A DNA stretch of 64,000 nucleotides, taken from contig JAMPAT010000019.1 of assembly GCA_023667095.1 (NCBI GenBank), positions 1 through 64,000 on the forward strand. The letters run 5' to 3'. The position numbers and the translations under genes are program-made. The stretch is from Bacteroidales bacterium (GTDB lineage: Bacteria; Bacteroidota; Bacteroidia; Bacteroidales; UBA932). The notes below the pieces were generated by a model. It had not been told where the DNA came from. It saw only the letters and a list, made by a program, of their open reading frames with translations, and ran no database searches. Shown here piece by piece: positions 25,389 through 34,373 of the stretch. How positions within the stretch are numbered: position 1 is the stretch's first letter; the number at the start of each line of letters is the position of its first letter.

Positions 25389-26813
25389 ATGACCAAAGCT
25401 ATGAAAAGAGTCAATCAAAAGTTTTCGGGCAGCATTCTTTGGATGCTGCTCCTGTTGGCCGTATTTTCGTGCCAAAAAAGTCAAGTTCACGAATCTGTAG
25501 ATAATCTTCCCCTGCAGGAGGAGGATTGCGCAAAAATGTCAAATGGGATATCTGCTGATATTGTAGATTTGACAGGGAATGATGCTGCAGTAGTAGCGGA
25601 GATGTTCCTATGCTCTTCTGTTGCTACTAAGACAGTAGGCAATATGCAGGTCAAGAATATTGTCACAATCAGTGACCGCAAGGGCAATCCTGCTATCTAT
25701 GCTGTCAATTATGAGGATGGGTATGTACTTGTTTCTGCAACAAAAAATTACTATCCTGTATTGGCAAAAATTGACCATGGCAATTATTCCGGGAATTGCG
25801 GTACTGGGCAGGATGTGATAATCGGAGACTATATTCAAGATATTGAATATATATCAGAAAATCCGTCTGAGAAGGTCAGCAGAACTTTCTGGAAGACTTA
25901 TGAAAAGTGTGCTGATTGTGAACCATCAGATGCCCTTACCAAGGTAATTGATGATGATATCTATGAGATAAGAAATGAATTTATGTCTGAATTGCGTAGT
26001 AGGGGATATAACGTATATCTTTTGAAGAATAAGCCTGAAGATATGCCAGACAATATATATGATTCATACGTTTCACAAGGTGATTTAATTAACAGGTGGG
26101 GAGACGACTTGAATTATCTGGAAATTGCCCTGATTGCTGAGAAGCATGTCTCAGAATTTCATCAAAAGAATCCGCTGATTCAGACTCATTGGCATCAGAG
26201 AGCTCCGTATAATTCTTCGTTGGATGATCCTAAACAATTTTTGGGTTGTGTAACAATTGCTGTAGGGCAAATAATGAAATATTTTGAGTATCCAAACAAA
26301 TATAATTGGAATGATATGCCAAATGATACAACATCTGTTGTATTGTCTGATTTTCTGGCTGGGCTACGAAAAGATTTATGGACAACTTCAGGAGGTGGTT
26401 CCAATTACATCAATGCCATGAGAGTATTTAGGGATAACGGATATTCTTGTGAGAGTAAGAACCATTCATCTACAGATGTCATTTCTTCTCTTGGTAAAAA
26501 TCGTCCTGTATATATGAGGGGGGAAGACAAGACTGATAAATCCGCCCATGCATGGGTCTGTGATGGATATAGCTATATGTATGTTTATGACGAATATGCA
26601 TTGTATTTTTTTGATGAACAATTATATCCAAGATGTGAATATGTAGAGATCGAAAGCAGTATGGATGGTCTGACGTCATCCCGGCCATATTATCATATGA
26701 ATTGGGGATGGAGAACAGGTTATGATGGCTGGTTTCTTGATTTAAACATTAGTACTTCAAATGGAAACTTTAGTTCAGACCGCAAAGATGTCATTATTAC
26801 AGGATGGAAATAA
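25389..26813 (+). CDS. C10 family (streptopain-like) cysteine peptidase, lipoprotein
   Basis: A 474-residue protein with a lipoprotein signal (lipobox VFSC, Cys28), so it is probably anchored in the outer membrane. Residues of about 45-215 correspond to the Spi-type prodomain that keeps the enzyme inactive. The catalytic Cys is Cys287 in FLGCVTIAVGQIMKY and the His is His387 in DKSAHAWVCDGY, followed by YHMNWGW; all fit family C10 (SpeB, interpain, Bfp). Such proteases cut host or dietary proteins. AT-rich stretches and less AGG-biased codons suggest it may be acquired. A small lipoprotein gene follows after 10 nt and may encode a partner or inhibitor. Confidence 0.92.
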   Translation: MTKAMKRVNQKFSGSILWMLLLLAVFSCQKSQVHESVDNLPLQEEDCAKMSNGISADIVDLTGNDAAVVAEMFLCSSVATKTVGNMQVKNIVTISDRKGNPAIYAVNYEDGYVLVSATKNYYPVLAKIDHGNYSGNCGTGQDVIIGDYIQDIEYISENPSEKVSRTFWKTYEKCADCEPSDALTKVIDDDIYEIRNEFMSELRSRGYNVYLLKNKPEDMPDNIYDSYVSQGDLINRWGDDLNYLEIALIAEKHVSEFHQKNPLIQTHWHQRAPYNSSLDDPKQFLGCVTIAVGQIMKYFEYPNKYNWNDMPNDTTSVVLSDFLAGLRKDLWTTSGGGSNYINAMRVFRDNGYSCESKNHSSTDVISSLGKNRPVYMRGEDKTDKSAHAWVCDGYSYMYVYDEYALYFFDEQLYPRCEYVEIESSMDGLTSSRPYYHMNWGWRTGYDGWFLDLNISTSNGNFSSDRKDVIITGWK

Positions 26814-26823
26814 ATTTATATAT

Positions 26824-27249
26824 ATGACAAAAATTAAGTTTTTATTGTTTACCATTTTGATGCTTCCGTGTTTTTCCGGATGCATTATGGAAGGTGGTTA
26901 TGTATATCGTAACATGTATGTACTGGATGGTGAGGAATTGATAGATGCCCAAAACTATAAAGTCACTTTGTCGAAAGACGGAAAAAGTGTTGTCCTCAAG
27001 GTCGTATCAAGGAGTGATGATATGAGCTGTGGTTTAGAAAAGCCAAACAAATGGCTCACTGTAAAAAGACAGGGAGAGGCAGAAAAGTTTACCAATAAGG
27101 AAGATGAGAAGACAGACTGGTATATCCAGGAAGTCTCATTCAGTGCCTCGGTGAACAATTCAGGTGTCCGCAGAACGGAGAAAATAACACTTGTCTCTTT
27201 TGTCGGTAATGGTACTGCTGCCAAAATAAAGGTTGTTCAGAGTAGATGA
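26824..27249 (+). CDS. Small lipoprotein paired with the C10 protease
   Basis: Starting at ATG 26824, a 141-residue protein with lipobox FSGC. The rest is predicted to be beta-rich (YKVTLSKDGKSVVLKVVS, WLTVKRQGEAEKF) and ends in RRTEKITLVSFVGNG and AAKIKVVQ. This resembles the last strands of BACON/Ig-like domains. C10 proteases of Bacteroides are often followed by small inhibitor genes (staphostatin- or Spi-like), so an inhibitor role is a reasonable guess from position only. It is 10 nt after the protease and certainly in its operon. A truncated near-identical copy lies at 23495-23676. Confidence 0.8.
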   Translation: MTKIKFLLFTILMLPCFSGCIMEGGYVYRNMYVLDGEELIDAQNYKVTLSKDGKSVVLKVVSRSDDMSCGLEKPNKWLTVKRQGEAEKFTNKEDEKTDWYIQEVSFSASVNNSGVRRTEKITLVSFVGNGTAAKIKVVQSR

Positions 27250-27288
27250 CAGCCCCGCCTGTCTCTCTTCAAGTCCCTGTCCGTTGCT

Positions 27289-27864
27289 TTATATAAACTC
27301 CAGAAGCAATTGATAGACAATATGTACCGGAAACCCCATGATTGTATAGTATGAGCCTTCGATTCCGGTGATGCCGACATATCCAATCCATTCCTGTATA
27401 CCGTAGGCACCTGCCTTGTCGAAAGGACGGTAATTGTCAATATAAAAGTTTATCTCATTGTCTGTCAGTTCTCTGAAATGGACTATGGCAGTGTCAGACA
27501 AAGTCTTTTGACGGTGCCTGTCGCGTATTGTAACGGCTGTGATAACCTTGTGTGAACGTCCGGACAGAAGCCTGAGCATCCGTACTGCCTCTTCGCGCGA
27601 ATGAGGCTTACCCATCACCTCTGTTCCGCATAGCACCATTGTGTCTGATGTTATAAGTATCTCGTCCTCTTCCAGTTCCCTGTGGAATCCCCATGATTTT
27701 CCCTCAGACATCGCAGCCGGGATGCTCTCATGGGGCAGTCCCTTGCTGAACTTTTCCTCGAAGTTATTCCTTGTATCTACTTCAAAATCAATGTTAAGAC
27801 CGGCAAGAAGCTCTTTTCTCCGCGGAGAGTTGCTTGCCAGTATAATCTTTTTGCCTTTGAACAT
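27289..27864 (-). CDS. maf: Maf family nucleotide pyrophosphatase
   Basis: A 191-residue protein of normal length. It begins IILASNSPRRKELL, the Maf signature, and holds ITSDTMV (metal-binding Asp), GKPHSREEAVRMLRLLSG and the C-terminal DKAGAYGIQEW. Maf proteins hydrolyse dTTP, UTP or modified nucleotides to the monophosphate and may clean the nucleotide pool or affect septum formation. The glycine-rich GAYGIQ motif fits the dTTPase/UTPase (YhdE-like) subgroup. It is convergent with the C10 operon; the end-to-end gap is only 39 nt. Confidence 0.93.
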   Translation of the reverse strand: MFKGKKIILASNSPRRKELLAGLNIDFEVDTRNNFEEKFSKGLPHESIPAAMSEGKSWGFHRELEEDEILITSDTMVLCGTEVMGKPHSREEAVRMLRLLSGRSHKVITAVTIRDRHRQKTLSDTAIVHFRELTDNEINFYIDNYRPFDKAGAYGIQEWIGYVGITGIEGSYYTIMGFPVHIVYQLLLEFI

Positions 27865-27943
27865 ATTCTGCCTTGATAATTAATGTTTTACTCAAATCTC
27901 ACATGATGGTCGTCCAGCAAGTCTGCTGTTAAAATCTCCAACC

Positions 27944-27965
27944 CTGCCAGAATTTACACTGGCAG
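27944..27965 (-). terminator. Terminator-like hairpin after the aldehyde dehydrogenase operon
   Basis: CTGCCAG at 27944-27950 pairs with CTGGCAG at 27959-27965 (7 bp, 8-nt loop), 40 nt past the dehydrogenase stop at 28006. Confidence 0.5.
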
Positions 27966-28005
27966 TGGTAAATATTTGCTCCATTAGACAGTCTCTATAA
28001 TGCTT

Positions 28006-29397
28006 CTACAGTATTTTCTTTATAGCGTTGAACATCTTGTATGGCATATACCTGAACGGAAGGTCAATCCATGTTCCTGTGGCTACAATGGAACGCCTGT
28101 GGGTGAATGCCTCGAAAGTCTCCCTGTTGTGGTATCTTCCCATTCCTGAGTTTCCGACGCCTCCAAACGGGATATTCTCGTTTGCGATATGCATGATGCA
28201 GTCGTTGATGCAGGCTCCGCCTGAAGAAGTCCTCCTCACTGTTTCCCATCCAGACTTCCCGTTTCCGAAATAGTAGAGTGCCAATGGCTTTTCCCTGCAA
28301 TTGACAAACTCTACAACCTTTTCCCTGAAACTCCCTTCATCGCCTCCGAATGCAATTACAGGGAACACAGGTCCGAAAATCTCCTCATTCATGACAGGGG
28401 ACTCCAGTGGCGGATTCTCAATGAGTGCAGGGGCAATATACCTTTGCTCCCTGTCGCTTTCCCCGCCATAGATGACGTTTCCGTCCTTGAAATAGCCTGT
28501 AATCCTGTCGAAAGCCCTGTCGTTCACTATCCTTGCATAATGCCTGTCCGACTTTATGTCGCTGCCGTGAAGTTCTGCAACCGACTCACTGTATGCCTTG
28601 ACAAATGCATCCTTTACATCTTCATGCACAATGATATAGTCAGGAGCAATACATGTCTGCCCTGCATTGAGCGTCTTTCCCCAGGCAATCCTTTTGGCTG
28701 CCGTGGAAATATCTGCAGAACGGTCTATTATGCAAGGGCTTTTGCCTCCGAGCTCAAGTATCACTGGAGTAAGGTTCCTGGCTGCGGCTTCCATCACTTT
28801 CCGTCCGAGATCCGGGCTTCCGGTGAAGAATATCAGGTCAAATCTCTGCCCGAACAGATACGAATTGACTTCGCGGTTGCCCTGTACAACTGCTACATAT
28901 TCCGGCGGAAATATCCCTGAAATCATCTCTTCTATTGTCCTGGAGACATTCGGGACGTAGGGCGATGGCTTCAATATGGCAGTACAGCCAGAGGAGATTG
29001 CACCGACAAGCGGATTCAGCAGAAGCTGGACAGGGTAGTTCCACGGCGCGACAATAAGCGAGTTGCCAAGCGGCTCCTTTACTATGTAGCTTTTGGAAGG
29101 AAAAAGCTTCAGGGGAGTCCTCCTGCGCTCTTTCCTTGACCATCTGCCTACATTCCTGAGATGACACTTCACTTCAGATGCAACAATGCTCAGCTCTGTC
29201 AGAAATGCTTCCTCATACGACTTGTGAAGGTCCTGCCATAGGGCTTCACACAGCGGTTCCTCCCATTCTTTCAGTGCATTATGCAGCTTCTTGAGCATCT
29301 CCCTGCGGAATCCGGTGTCAAGGCTTCGCCCGGAAGCGAAGAATTCCCTCTGTGAGGAAATTATCTCTGCAATGCGTTTGTCTGAGGTGTTTTCCAT
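28006..29397 (-). CDS. NAD(P)-dependent aldehyde dehydrogenase
   Basis: The start is set at ATG 29397 (MENTSDKRIAEII), which overlaps the stop of the kdsC-like gene by one base, giving 463 residues. Motifs are APWNYPVQLLLNP (cofactor pocket), FTGSPDLGRKVMEAA, LELGGKSPCI with the general-base Glu, and NAGQTCIAPDYI with the catalytic Cys. The C-terminus has GGVGNSGMGRYHNRETFEAFTHRRS and a hydrophobic end. This matches the class-3-like fatty-aldehyde dehydrogenases. It oxidises aldehydes to acids; the natural substrate is unknown. Confidence 0.93.
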   Translation of the reverse strand: MENTSDKRIAEIISSQREFFASGRSLDTGFRREMLKKLHNALKEWEEPLCEALWQDLHKSYEEAFLTELSIVASEVKCHLRNVGRWSRKERRRTPLKLFPSKSYIVKEPLGNSLIVAPWNYPVQLLLNPLVGAISSGCTAILKPSPYVPNVSRTIEEMISGIFPPEYVAVVQGNREVNSYLFGQRFDLIFFTGSPDLGRKVMEAAARNLTPVILELGGKSPCIIDRSADISTAAKRIAWGKTLNAGQTCIAPDYIIVHEDVKDAFVKAYSESVAELHGSDIKSDRHYARIVNDRAFDRITGYFKDGNVIYGGESDREQRYIAPALIENPPLESPVMNEEIFGPVFPVIAFGGDEGSFREKVVEFVNCREKPLALYYFGNGKSGWETVRRTSSGGACINDCIMHIANENIPFGGVGNSGMGRYHNRETFEAFTHRRSIVATGTWIDLPFRYMPYKMFNAIKKIL

Positions 29398-29924
29398 CAG
29401 AATCTCTGTTCGTAGGTGTCGATATCGAGGTTCCATCTGCCTTGCTGCCGCATGACCTTTTCCATTGTATCCCTTACACAGAGCCTGCCGCCAGGGAAAG
29501 GTGAGATATAGTCAGCAGCATCCCGGGCTTCCTGTACCGCATCGGCAGGGCTTACCCCGACACCGCAGGCCTTCATTACCGGAATGTCAGGCAGGTCATC
29601 TCCAAAATACATTACCTCAGATGCCTCTACGCCATGCCTACTGCAGAAGTCATTGAAGTCCTTCATCTTGTCGCGTGAACCAAGATAGACATCCTCTGCC
29701 GCGACTCCGCATACCTTCATTCTCTTGACGATGCTCTGTGAGCGTCCTCCAGTGATTACTGCCATATGGTAGCCGTTCATTGCTGCCATCCTCATTCCGA
29801 ATGCATCCTTTGCGTTGAATGTCCTGAAAAGGTTACCGTCGTTGTCCGCAAATATCCCTCCATCGGTCATGACACCGTCCACATCAAAGGCGAATGCCCT
29901 GATTTTGCTCCAGTCCTGTCCCAT
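29397..29924 (-). CDS. kdsC: KDO-8-phosphate phosphatase (KdsC-type HAD hydrolase)
   Basis: A 175-residue HAD phosphatase. Motif I is FDVDGVMTDGG with the nucleophile Asp; then VITGGRSQ (motif II), and a Lys within SRDKMKDF and FGDDLPDIPVM (motifs III/IV). The short form without a cap and the GGRLCVRDTMEKVM end match KdsC, which removes phosphate from 3-deoxy-D-manno-octulosonate 8-phosphate in lipid A inner-core synthesis. It lies 2 nt after the DUF3467 gene and overlaps the dehydrogenase start, so the three form an operon. Confidence 0.85.
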   Translation of the reverse strand: MGQDWSKIRAFAFDVDGVMTDGGIFADNDGNLFRTFNAKDAFGMRMAAMNGYHMAVITGGRSQSIVKRMKVCGVAAEDVYLGSRDKMKDFNDFCSRHGVEASEVMYFGDDLPDIPVMKACGVGVSPADAVQEARDAADYISPFPGGRLCVRDTMEKVMRQQGRWNLDIDTYEQRF

Positions 29925-29926
29925 GG

Positions 29927-30238
29927 CTATGATTTAGCTCCGTTTCCGCCGCCGAATCCTCCCATCGGGAATGTTGCCTTAGGTTCACCAAGGTCGATAG
30001 GGCCGAACTGCGCCTCATATTTGCTGATGTTGTCCTGCAGCGCAAGGAAAAGCCTCTTTGCGTGCTCAGGATTCATGATGAGCCTGTTTGTCACTTCCGG
30101 CTTAGGAAGCCCCGGAAGCATTGATGCAAAGTCTATTATGAATTCACTCTTGGAATGCGTGATGATGGCAAGGTTGGAATATGTACCCCTTGCAACATCC
30201 TGTTTCAGCTCGATGCTGAGTTCTTTCTCGTTTGCCAT
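29927..30238 (-). CDS. DUF3467 family protein
   Basis: A 103-residue protein with the DUF3467 pattern: GTYSNLAIITHSKSEFIIDFA, the LPGLPKPEVTNRLIMNPEHAKRL core, and a glycine-rich tail (FPMGGFGGG). The family is widespread in bacteria and has no known function. It is the first gene of the minus-strand operon with kdsC and the aldehyde dehydrogenase. Confidence 0.9.
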   Translation of the reverse strand: MANEKELSIELKQDVARGTYSNLAIITHSKSEFIIDFASMLPGLPKPEVTNRLIMNPEHAKRLFLALQDNISKYEAQFGPIDLGEPKATFPMGGFGGGNGAKS

Positions 30239-30371
30239 AAATAGTGGTTTTGTAAATATTCTTAATTAAAGTTCAGTCCTGTCACCTGCCAAATCCTTCT
30301 GTCGCGCGATGAAACCCTCAAAATAAGGTTTTTCGCTAATGAGAGACTTGAGTCTTTAGTCATAAACTCAG

Positions 30372-30379
30372 CAAATTTA
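30372..30379 (-). promoter_or_regulatory. -7 element (TAAATTTG), minus strand, possible DUF3467 operon promoter
   Basis: It matches TAnnTTTG but lies 134 nt from the start codon, implying a long leader. Confidence 0.35.
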
Positions 30380-30703
30380 ACAATAATTATACAATAATTT
30401 ATATATTTGTGCCGGATATGGCGTCCAGCGCATATGTCCTGGGTAATGAATTTGTCAATTGCGTGTCTGAATAGGATGCTTTGTCAGATTGCCGAGGTTA
30501 TCTATAGGAAGTCTATCTTCATGGCAATGTCAGTCTTGGACTGGAGACGGATACATTTTTGTTGTAGACTTGGCTACAGAGGGGATTTCTTGACTGTGCT
30601 GTCCATTTATGTGCTGCTCATTGAAATGCGCTTAGAATCAGTGCCTTATCATCAAAAAACATATAGTCGGAATTGTTTTAACAAAAAATTAACACATGAT
30701 TCG

Positions 30704-30733
30704 CTTGCATCTTAAAAAATACCCTTACCTTTG
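30704..30733 (+). promoter_or_regulatory. Promoter of the candidate small RNA (CTTG - 18 nt - TACCTTTG)
   Basis: TACCTTTG at 30726-30733 is a perfect -7 element, with CTTG at 30704-30707 in the -33 position. No coding sequence follows. Confidence 0.6.
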
Positions 30734-30739
30734 CATTCG

Positions 30740-30852
30740 AGTTGTTCGGAGAGATATTCTAAATTTCTCACAACTTATTGGTTATTAGTTTTAGTGTTAT
30801 TAATTATGTGGTTAGAATGAGGGCCCCTTGTGAAAGGCGCACTCATTTTTTT
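30740..30852 (+). ncRNA. Candidate small RNA of about 110 nt
   Basis: Starting about 7 nt after a good -7 element, the transcript would open with a strong hairpin. AGTTGT at 30740-30745 pairs with ACAACT at 30770-30775, and after a 3-nt bulge GAGAGA at 30749-30754 pairs with TTTCTC at 30764-30769 (one G-U), loop 9 nt. A 43-nt U-rich linker follows, then a hairpin at 30819-30844 (GAG/CTC, GC/GC, CCTT/AAGG, two mismatches) and a run of seven T at 30846-30852. Promoter, 5' hairpin and intrinsic terminator with no ORF between them are the hallmarks of an intergenic sRNA. No known family was recognised. Confidence 0.55.
30819..30852 (+). terminator. Intrinsic terminator of the candidate small RNA
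   Basis: An imperfect stem GAGGGCCCCTT against AAGGCGCACTC with a GTGA loop, directly followed by A and seven T residues. Confidence 0.65.
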
Positions 30853-31560
30853 ATACCTATGTCTCTTCTGGGAGCTGCTGTTTTGGGATTACTGGGGCTC
30901 ACCAGTAAAGGTGTGTTTTCGATATCATGGCTACAGACTTCATATATGGCTTCGAATTGGCTTTTCCTGATTAATTGCCATCTTGGCCACGAATCTGGCT
31001 CCTGGTTGAACTGCAATCTCAGCCACAAATATAGCTCATACGTGGCTGCTGCCGTTGTTGTCATTCAGTAAGCACATGCTAAATGCATAACTGCTTGATA
31101 TACATCTGTTCTTTATTTTAAAGTGTGCCGAAACGCTCTGATTTTGGTGTCACTCGGCACGCAAATCCCCGTTCTACGCTCTCCATGGCACTTTTGCGTG
31201 CTCGCCCATTGGCAATACAGTATAGTGAAAACGACATGGGAACGTCACTCCGGCGGGAACAGCGCAATTAACCTGTTTTCATGATATTGACACGATGCAT
31301 ACTTGCTTGTCAGCAGCATGGTATAATCTGCTACATGCCTATGCATATCATATATGCCGCACAGCTGCCTGGACAACAACAGTACTGCATTATGTGCTGG
31401 TATGCAATGGAGAAATTTTGTTGCATATCTTTCAGATATTGAAAATGTTTCAACGTCTAACCAGTTTAAAATAAGTGATTTGACAATATTGTATCTCGCC
31501 GGTGCGTAGCGTTGTATCCGTATAGCCCAAATCTATTGGACGCTATATGGCAAAAAAATG
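30853..31560. other. Non-coding stretch of about 700 bp before the valS promoter
   Basis: No gene is supported. The 97-codon frame ending at 31071 starts upstream inside the small RNA and looks spurious. Small stems are visible: TTACTGG/CCAGTAA at 30889-30908 and GTGCCGA/TCGGCAC at 31125-31160. No tRNA, repeat array or mobile-element gene was seen. Confidence 0.45.
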
Positions 31561-31561
31561 C

Positions 31562-31569
31562 TATATTTG
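31562..31569 (+). promoter_or_regulatory. -7 promoter element (TATATTTG) for valS
   Basis: TATATTTG lies 139 nt upstream of the valS ATG, leaving room for the structured leader. A matching -33 element at ideal spacing was not seen. Confidence 0.55.
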
Positions 31570-31577
31570 CACGGTTT

Positions 31578-31671
31578 TGTGCCTAAGTGCGAGCGGCCAG
31601 GACAAAAAGAGGGAAAATCCTGGCTCGGAGTTTGGCCGATGATGTGACGGAAAATTTCCCTCCAGGGCACA
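31578..31671 (+). promoter_or_regulatory. Structured leader RNA with predicted pseudoknot upstream of valS
   Basis: Four long complementary pairs sit in 94 nt. P1: TGTGCCT at 31578-31584 with GGGCACA at 31665-31671. P2: GAG at 31591-31593 plus CCAGGA at 31597-31602 with TCCTGGCTC at 31618-31626. P3: GAGGGAAA at 31609-31616, in the loop of P2, with TTTCCCTC at 31655-31662. An alternative helix, CGGCCA at 31594-31599 with TGGCCG at 31633-31638, would compete with P2. P2 and P3 together form an H-type pseudoknot closed by P1. No T-box consensus was found. It may be a cis-regulator of valS; the ligand or signal is unknown. Confidence 0.55.
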
Positions 31672-31708
31672 GACAGATGAAAATAAATATATTATATAGT
31701 AATAGATT

Positions 31709-34357
31709 ATGGAACTTTCAGCAAAGTACAATCCTGCTGAGACAGAGGACAAGTGGTACGCCTATTGGCTTGAGAACAAGTTTTTTCATTCGGAGCCTGA
31801 CTCCAGGGAACCATATACTGTGGTGATTCCGCCGCCAAATGTGACAGGAATCCTCCACATGGGCCATGTGCTCAACAACACATTGAATGATGTGCTCGTC
31901 CGCAAGGCGAGGATGGACGGGAAGAATGCCTGCTGGGTACCTGGAACTGACCATGCGTCAATAGCGACTGAGAGCAAGGTTGTTGCGAAGCTGAAGGCAG
32001 AGGGCATAAGCAAGGAGGATCTCACAAGGGAAGAGTTCCTCAAGCATGCCTGGGAGTGGAAGGAGAAGCATGGCGGCATAATCCTCAGCCAGTTACGCAA
32101 GCTCGGAGCATCATGCGACTGGGACAGGACCAAATTCACAATGGACCCTGACCTGAGCGAGGCCGTTATCAATACTTTTGTATACTTCTATAATAAAGGA
32201 TATATATACCGTGGTGTAAGGATGGTCAACTGGGATCCTGTCGGCCTGACTGCTGTCAGCGATGAGGAGGTAATCCACAGGGATACTACCAGCAAATTCT
32301 ATCACCTGCGTTATTATATCTCTGACGGACAGGGTAATCCGACAGACAAATACCTGATTATCGCGACTACACGTCCGGAGACAATAATGGCAGATGCCGC
32401 AATCTGTATCAACCCTGCAGATGAACGCTACCACTGGCTTAAGGGCAAGAAGGTCCTTATTCCTCTCATCAACAAGGAAATTCCTGTAATTGAGGACAGC
32501 TATGTGGAGATGGAGTTCGGTACAGGATGTCTGAAAGTGACTCCGGCTCATGACGTAAATGACTATGAGATAGGTATAAGGCATAATCTGCCTGTCCTTG
32601 ACATCATTGATGACCATGGCCGTCTGAATGAGAAGGCACAGATCCTTATAGGGGAAGACCGCTTCGATGCCCGCCACAAGATAGAGGGCATGCTCCGTGA
32701 ATCCGGAAACCTGGAGAAAGTTGAGGATTACACTTCTCCTGTCGGATATTCAGAAAGGACAAATGCCGTAATCGAGCCGAGACTTTCAATGCAGTGGTTC
32801 CTGAAGATGGAAGCCCTTGCAAAGGATGCACTTGAAAGCGTGGAGAGCGGAAATGTAAAGCTGATTCCGGACAAATACAGGAATACATACCGCCACTGGA
32901 TGGAGAATGTACGCGACTGGTGTATCTCACGCCAGCTCTGGTGGGGCCAGCAGATACCTGCATATTATCTTCCTGACGGACGCCTTGTCGTGGCTCCGAC
33001 TGCTGACGAGGCCCTTGCAAAGGCTAAGGAACTTGATCCTGCCATTACAGCAGCAGACCTGAAGCAGGACGAGGATGTGCTTGACACATGGTTCTCGTCA
33101 TGGCTGTGGCCTATTTCAGTGTTCGACACCCACAAGGCCGGGCATCCTGAGGCAGAGCCGAATGCTGACCTGTCATACTATTATCCTACCAATGACCTTG
33201 TTACTGGACCGGATATCCTGTTCTTCTGGGTCGCAAGGATGATTATGGCCGGAAATGAGTTCATGAATGACGTGCCTTTCAGAAATGTCTACCTGACCGG
33301 AATCGTACGTGACAAGCTCGGACGCAAAATGTCCAAGACCCTTGGAAACTCACCGGACCCGCTTGACCTTATCGCAAAATACGGTGCCGATGCTGTGCGT
33401 CTCGGAATGTTGCTCTGCAGCTCTGCCGGAAGCGACATACTCTATGACGAGTCGCAGATTGAGCAGGGACGTAATTTCTGCAACAAGATATGGAATGCAT
33501 TCCGTCTCGTTACAGGATGGAATGTTGATGCAAATGCCGTCCAGCCTGAGGCTTCTGATGTGGCAGTCAAGTGGTTCGACAACAAGTTGAGCGCAGTTGT
33601 CAGCACTGTGGAGGACCATTTCTCCAGATTCAGGATTTCAGATGCACTCATGACTATATACAAATTGTTCTGGGATGACTTCTGTGCATGGTATCTGGAG
33701 GCTGTAAAGCCTGCATACGGAGCTGGAATTGACAAGGATACATACGATGCCACTGTACGTTTCTTCGATGCACTCCTTAAGATGATTCACCCTGTAATGC
33801 CTTTCATTACAGAGGAACTCTGGCAGAATATGGCAGGGCGCAAGGAAGGGGAGACAATCATGCTCCAGAGATATCCTGTAGCAAAGGAGTCTGATGCAGA
33901 GTTTATTGCACATTTCGAGACAGCATGCGGAACAGTTGCCGGAATCAGGAATATCCGTCAGCAGAAAGGCCTGTCCCCTAAGGATGCACTGAACATCATG
34001 GTCAAGGGCGGCTACCCGTCAGAAGTGCTTTCAGTAGTCAGGAAACTTGCCAATATAGCAGAGGTACAGACCGTTGAAAGCTTCGGAGAGGCTACCGGTG
34101 TATCATTCATGGTTGGAACCCAGGAAGTGTTTGTGCCTCTTGCAGGTCTTGTAAATGTGGACGAGGAAATCGCCAAGCTGGAGGCTGCGCTTGACTACCA
34201 GGAGAAATTCCTTGCAAGCGTGCGCAAGAAACTCTCAAACGAGAAATTCGTTGCCGGTGCACCTGAGCAGGTTGTTGCCAATGAAAGGAAGAAGGAGGCT
34301 GACTCGCTGTCAAAGATAGAGAGCATCAAGGCATCGCTCGCAGCATACGGCAAATAA
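31709..34357 (+). CDS. valS: Valyl-tRNA synthetase
   Basis: An 882-residue class I synthetase, normal length. The HIGH motif appears as HMGH (residues 50-53, after PPPNVTGIL) and the KMSKS motif as KMSKT in [10 protein letters not shown] (about 540). The CP1 editing domain includes [10 protein letters not shown] and [13 protein letters not shown]. The anticodon-binding domain ([24 protein letters not shown]) and a C-terminal coiled coil ([18 protein letters not shown]) follow. It charges tRNA-Val in the cytoplasm. The structured leader suggests control at RNA level. Confidence 0.98.
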   Translation: MELSAKYNPAETEDKWYAYWLENKFFHSEPDSREPYTVVIPPPNVTGILHMGHVLNNTLNDVLVRKARMDGKNACWVPGTDHASIATESKVVAKLKAEGISKEDLTREEFLKHAWEWKEKHGGIILSQLRKLGASCDWDRTKFTMDPDLSEAVINTFVYFYNKGYIYRGVRMVNWDPVGLTAVSDEEVIHRDTTSKFYHLRYYISDGQGNPTDKYLIIATTRPETIMADAAICINPADERYHWLKGKKVLIPLINKEIPVIEDSYVEMEFGTGCLKVTPAHDVNDYEIGIRHNLPVLDIIDDHGRLNEKAQILIGEDRFDARHKIEGMLRESGNLEKVEDYTSPVGYSERTNAVIEPRLSMQWFLKMEALAKDALESVESGNVKLIPDKYRNTYRHWMENVRDWCISRQLWWGQQIPAYYLPDGRLVVAPTADEALAKAKELDPAITAADLKQDEDVLDTWFSSWLWPISVFDTHKAGHPEAEPNADLSYYYPTNDLVTGPDILFFWVARMIMAGNEFMNDVPFRNVYLTGIVRDKLGRKMSKTLGNSPDPLDLIAKYGADAVRLGMLLCSSAGSDILYDESQIEQGRNFCNKIWNAFRLVTGWNVDANAVQPEASDVAVKWFDNKLSAVVSTVEDHFSRFRISDALMTIYKLFWDDFCAWYLEAVKPAYGAGIDKDTYDATVRFFDALLKMIHPVMPFITEELWQNMAGRKEGETIMLQRYPVAKESDAEFIAHFETACGTVAGIRNIRQQKGLSPKDALNIMVKGGYPSEVLSVVRKLANIAEVQTVESFGEATGVSFMVGTQEVFVPLAGLVNVDEEIAKLEAALDYQEKFLASVRKKLSNEKFVAGAPEQVVANERKKEADSLSKIESIKASLAAYGK

Positions 34358-34373
34358 TAAACAGAATACTGTC

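Larger units (their letters stand above)
30239..30739. other. Non-coding stretch with divergent promoter elements
   Basis: No convincing gene. TAAATTTG on the minus strand at 30379-30372 could serve the DUF3467 operon through a long leader. TATATTTG on the plus strand at 30402-30409 points right. The 102-codon open frame at 30407-30715 has no protein-like character. The right end holds the small-RNA promoter described separately. Confidence 0.4.

Noticed and set aside
30407..30715. A 102-codon plus-strand frame after a TATATTTG element
   Set aside because: Its composition (many Cys and Trp, no domain, no signal) is unlike proteins here, and no neighbour supports it.
30778..31071. A 97-codon frame with a hydrophobic middle
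   Set aside because: It begins inside the candidate small RNA and crosses its terminator; the hydrophobic stretch is probably by chance.
31578..31708. T-box riboswitch for valS
   Set aside because: No T-box consensus bulge sequence or antiterminator layout, and T-boxes are not typical of Bacteroidota; the leader is treated as an unknown structure.
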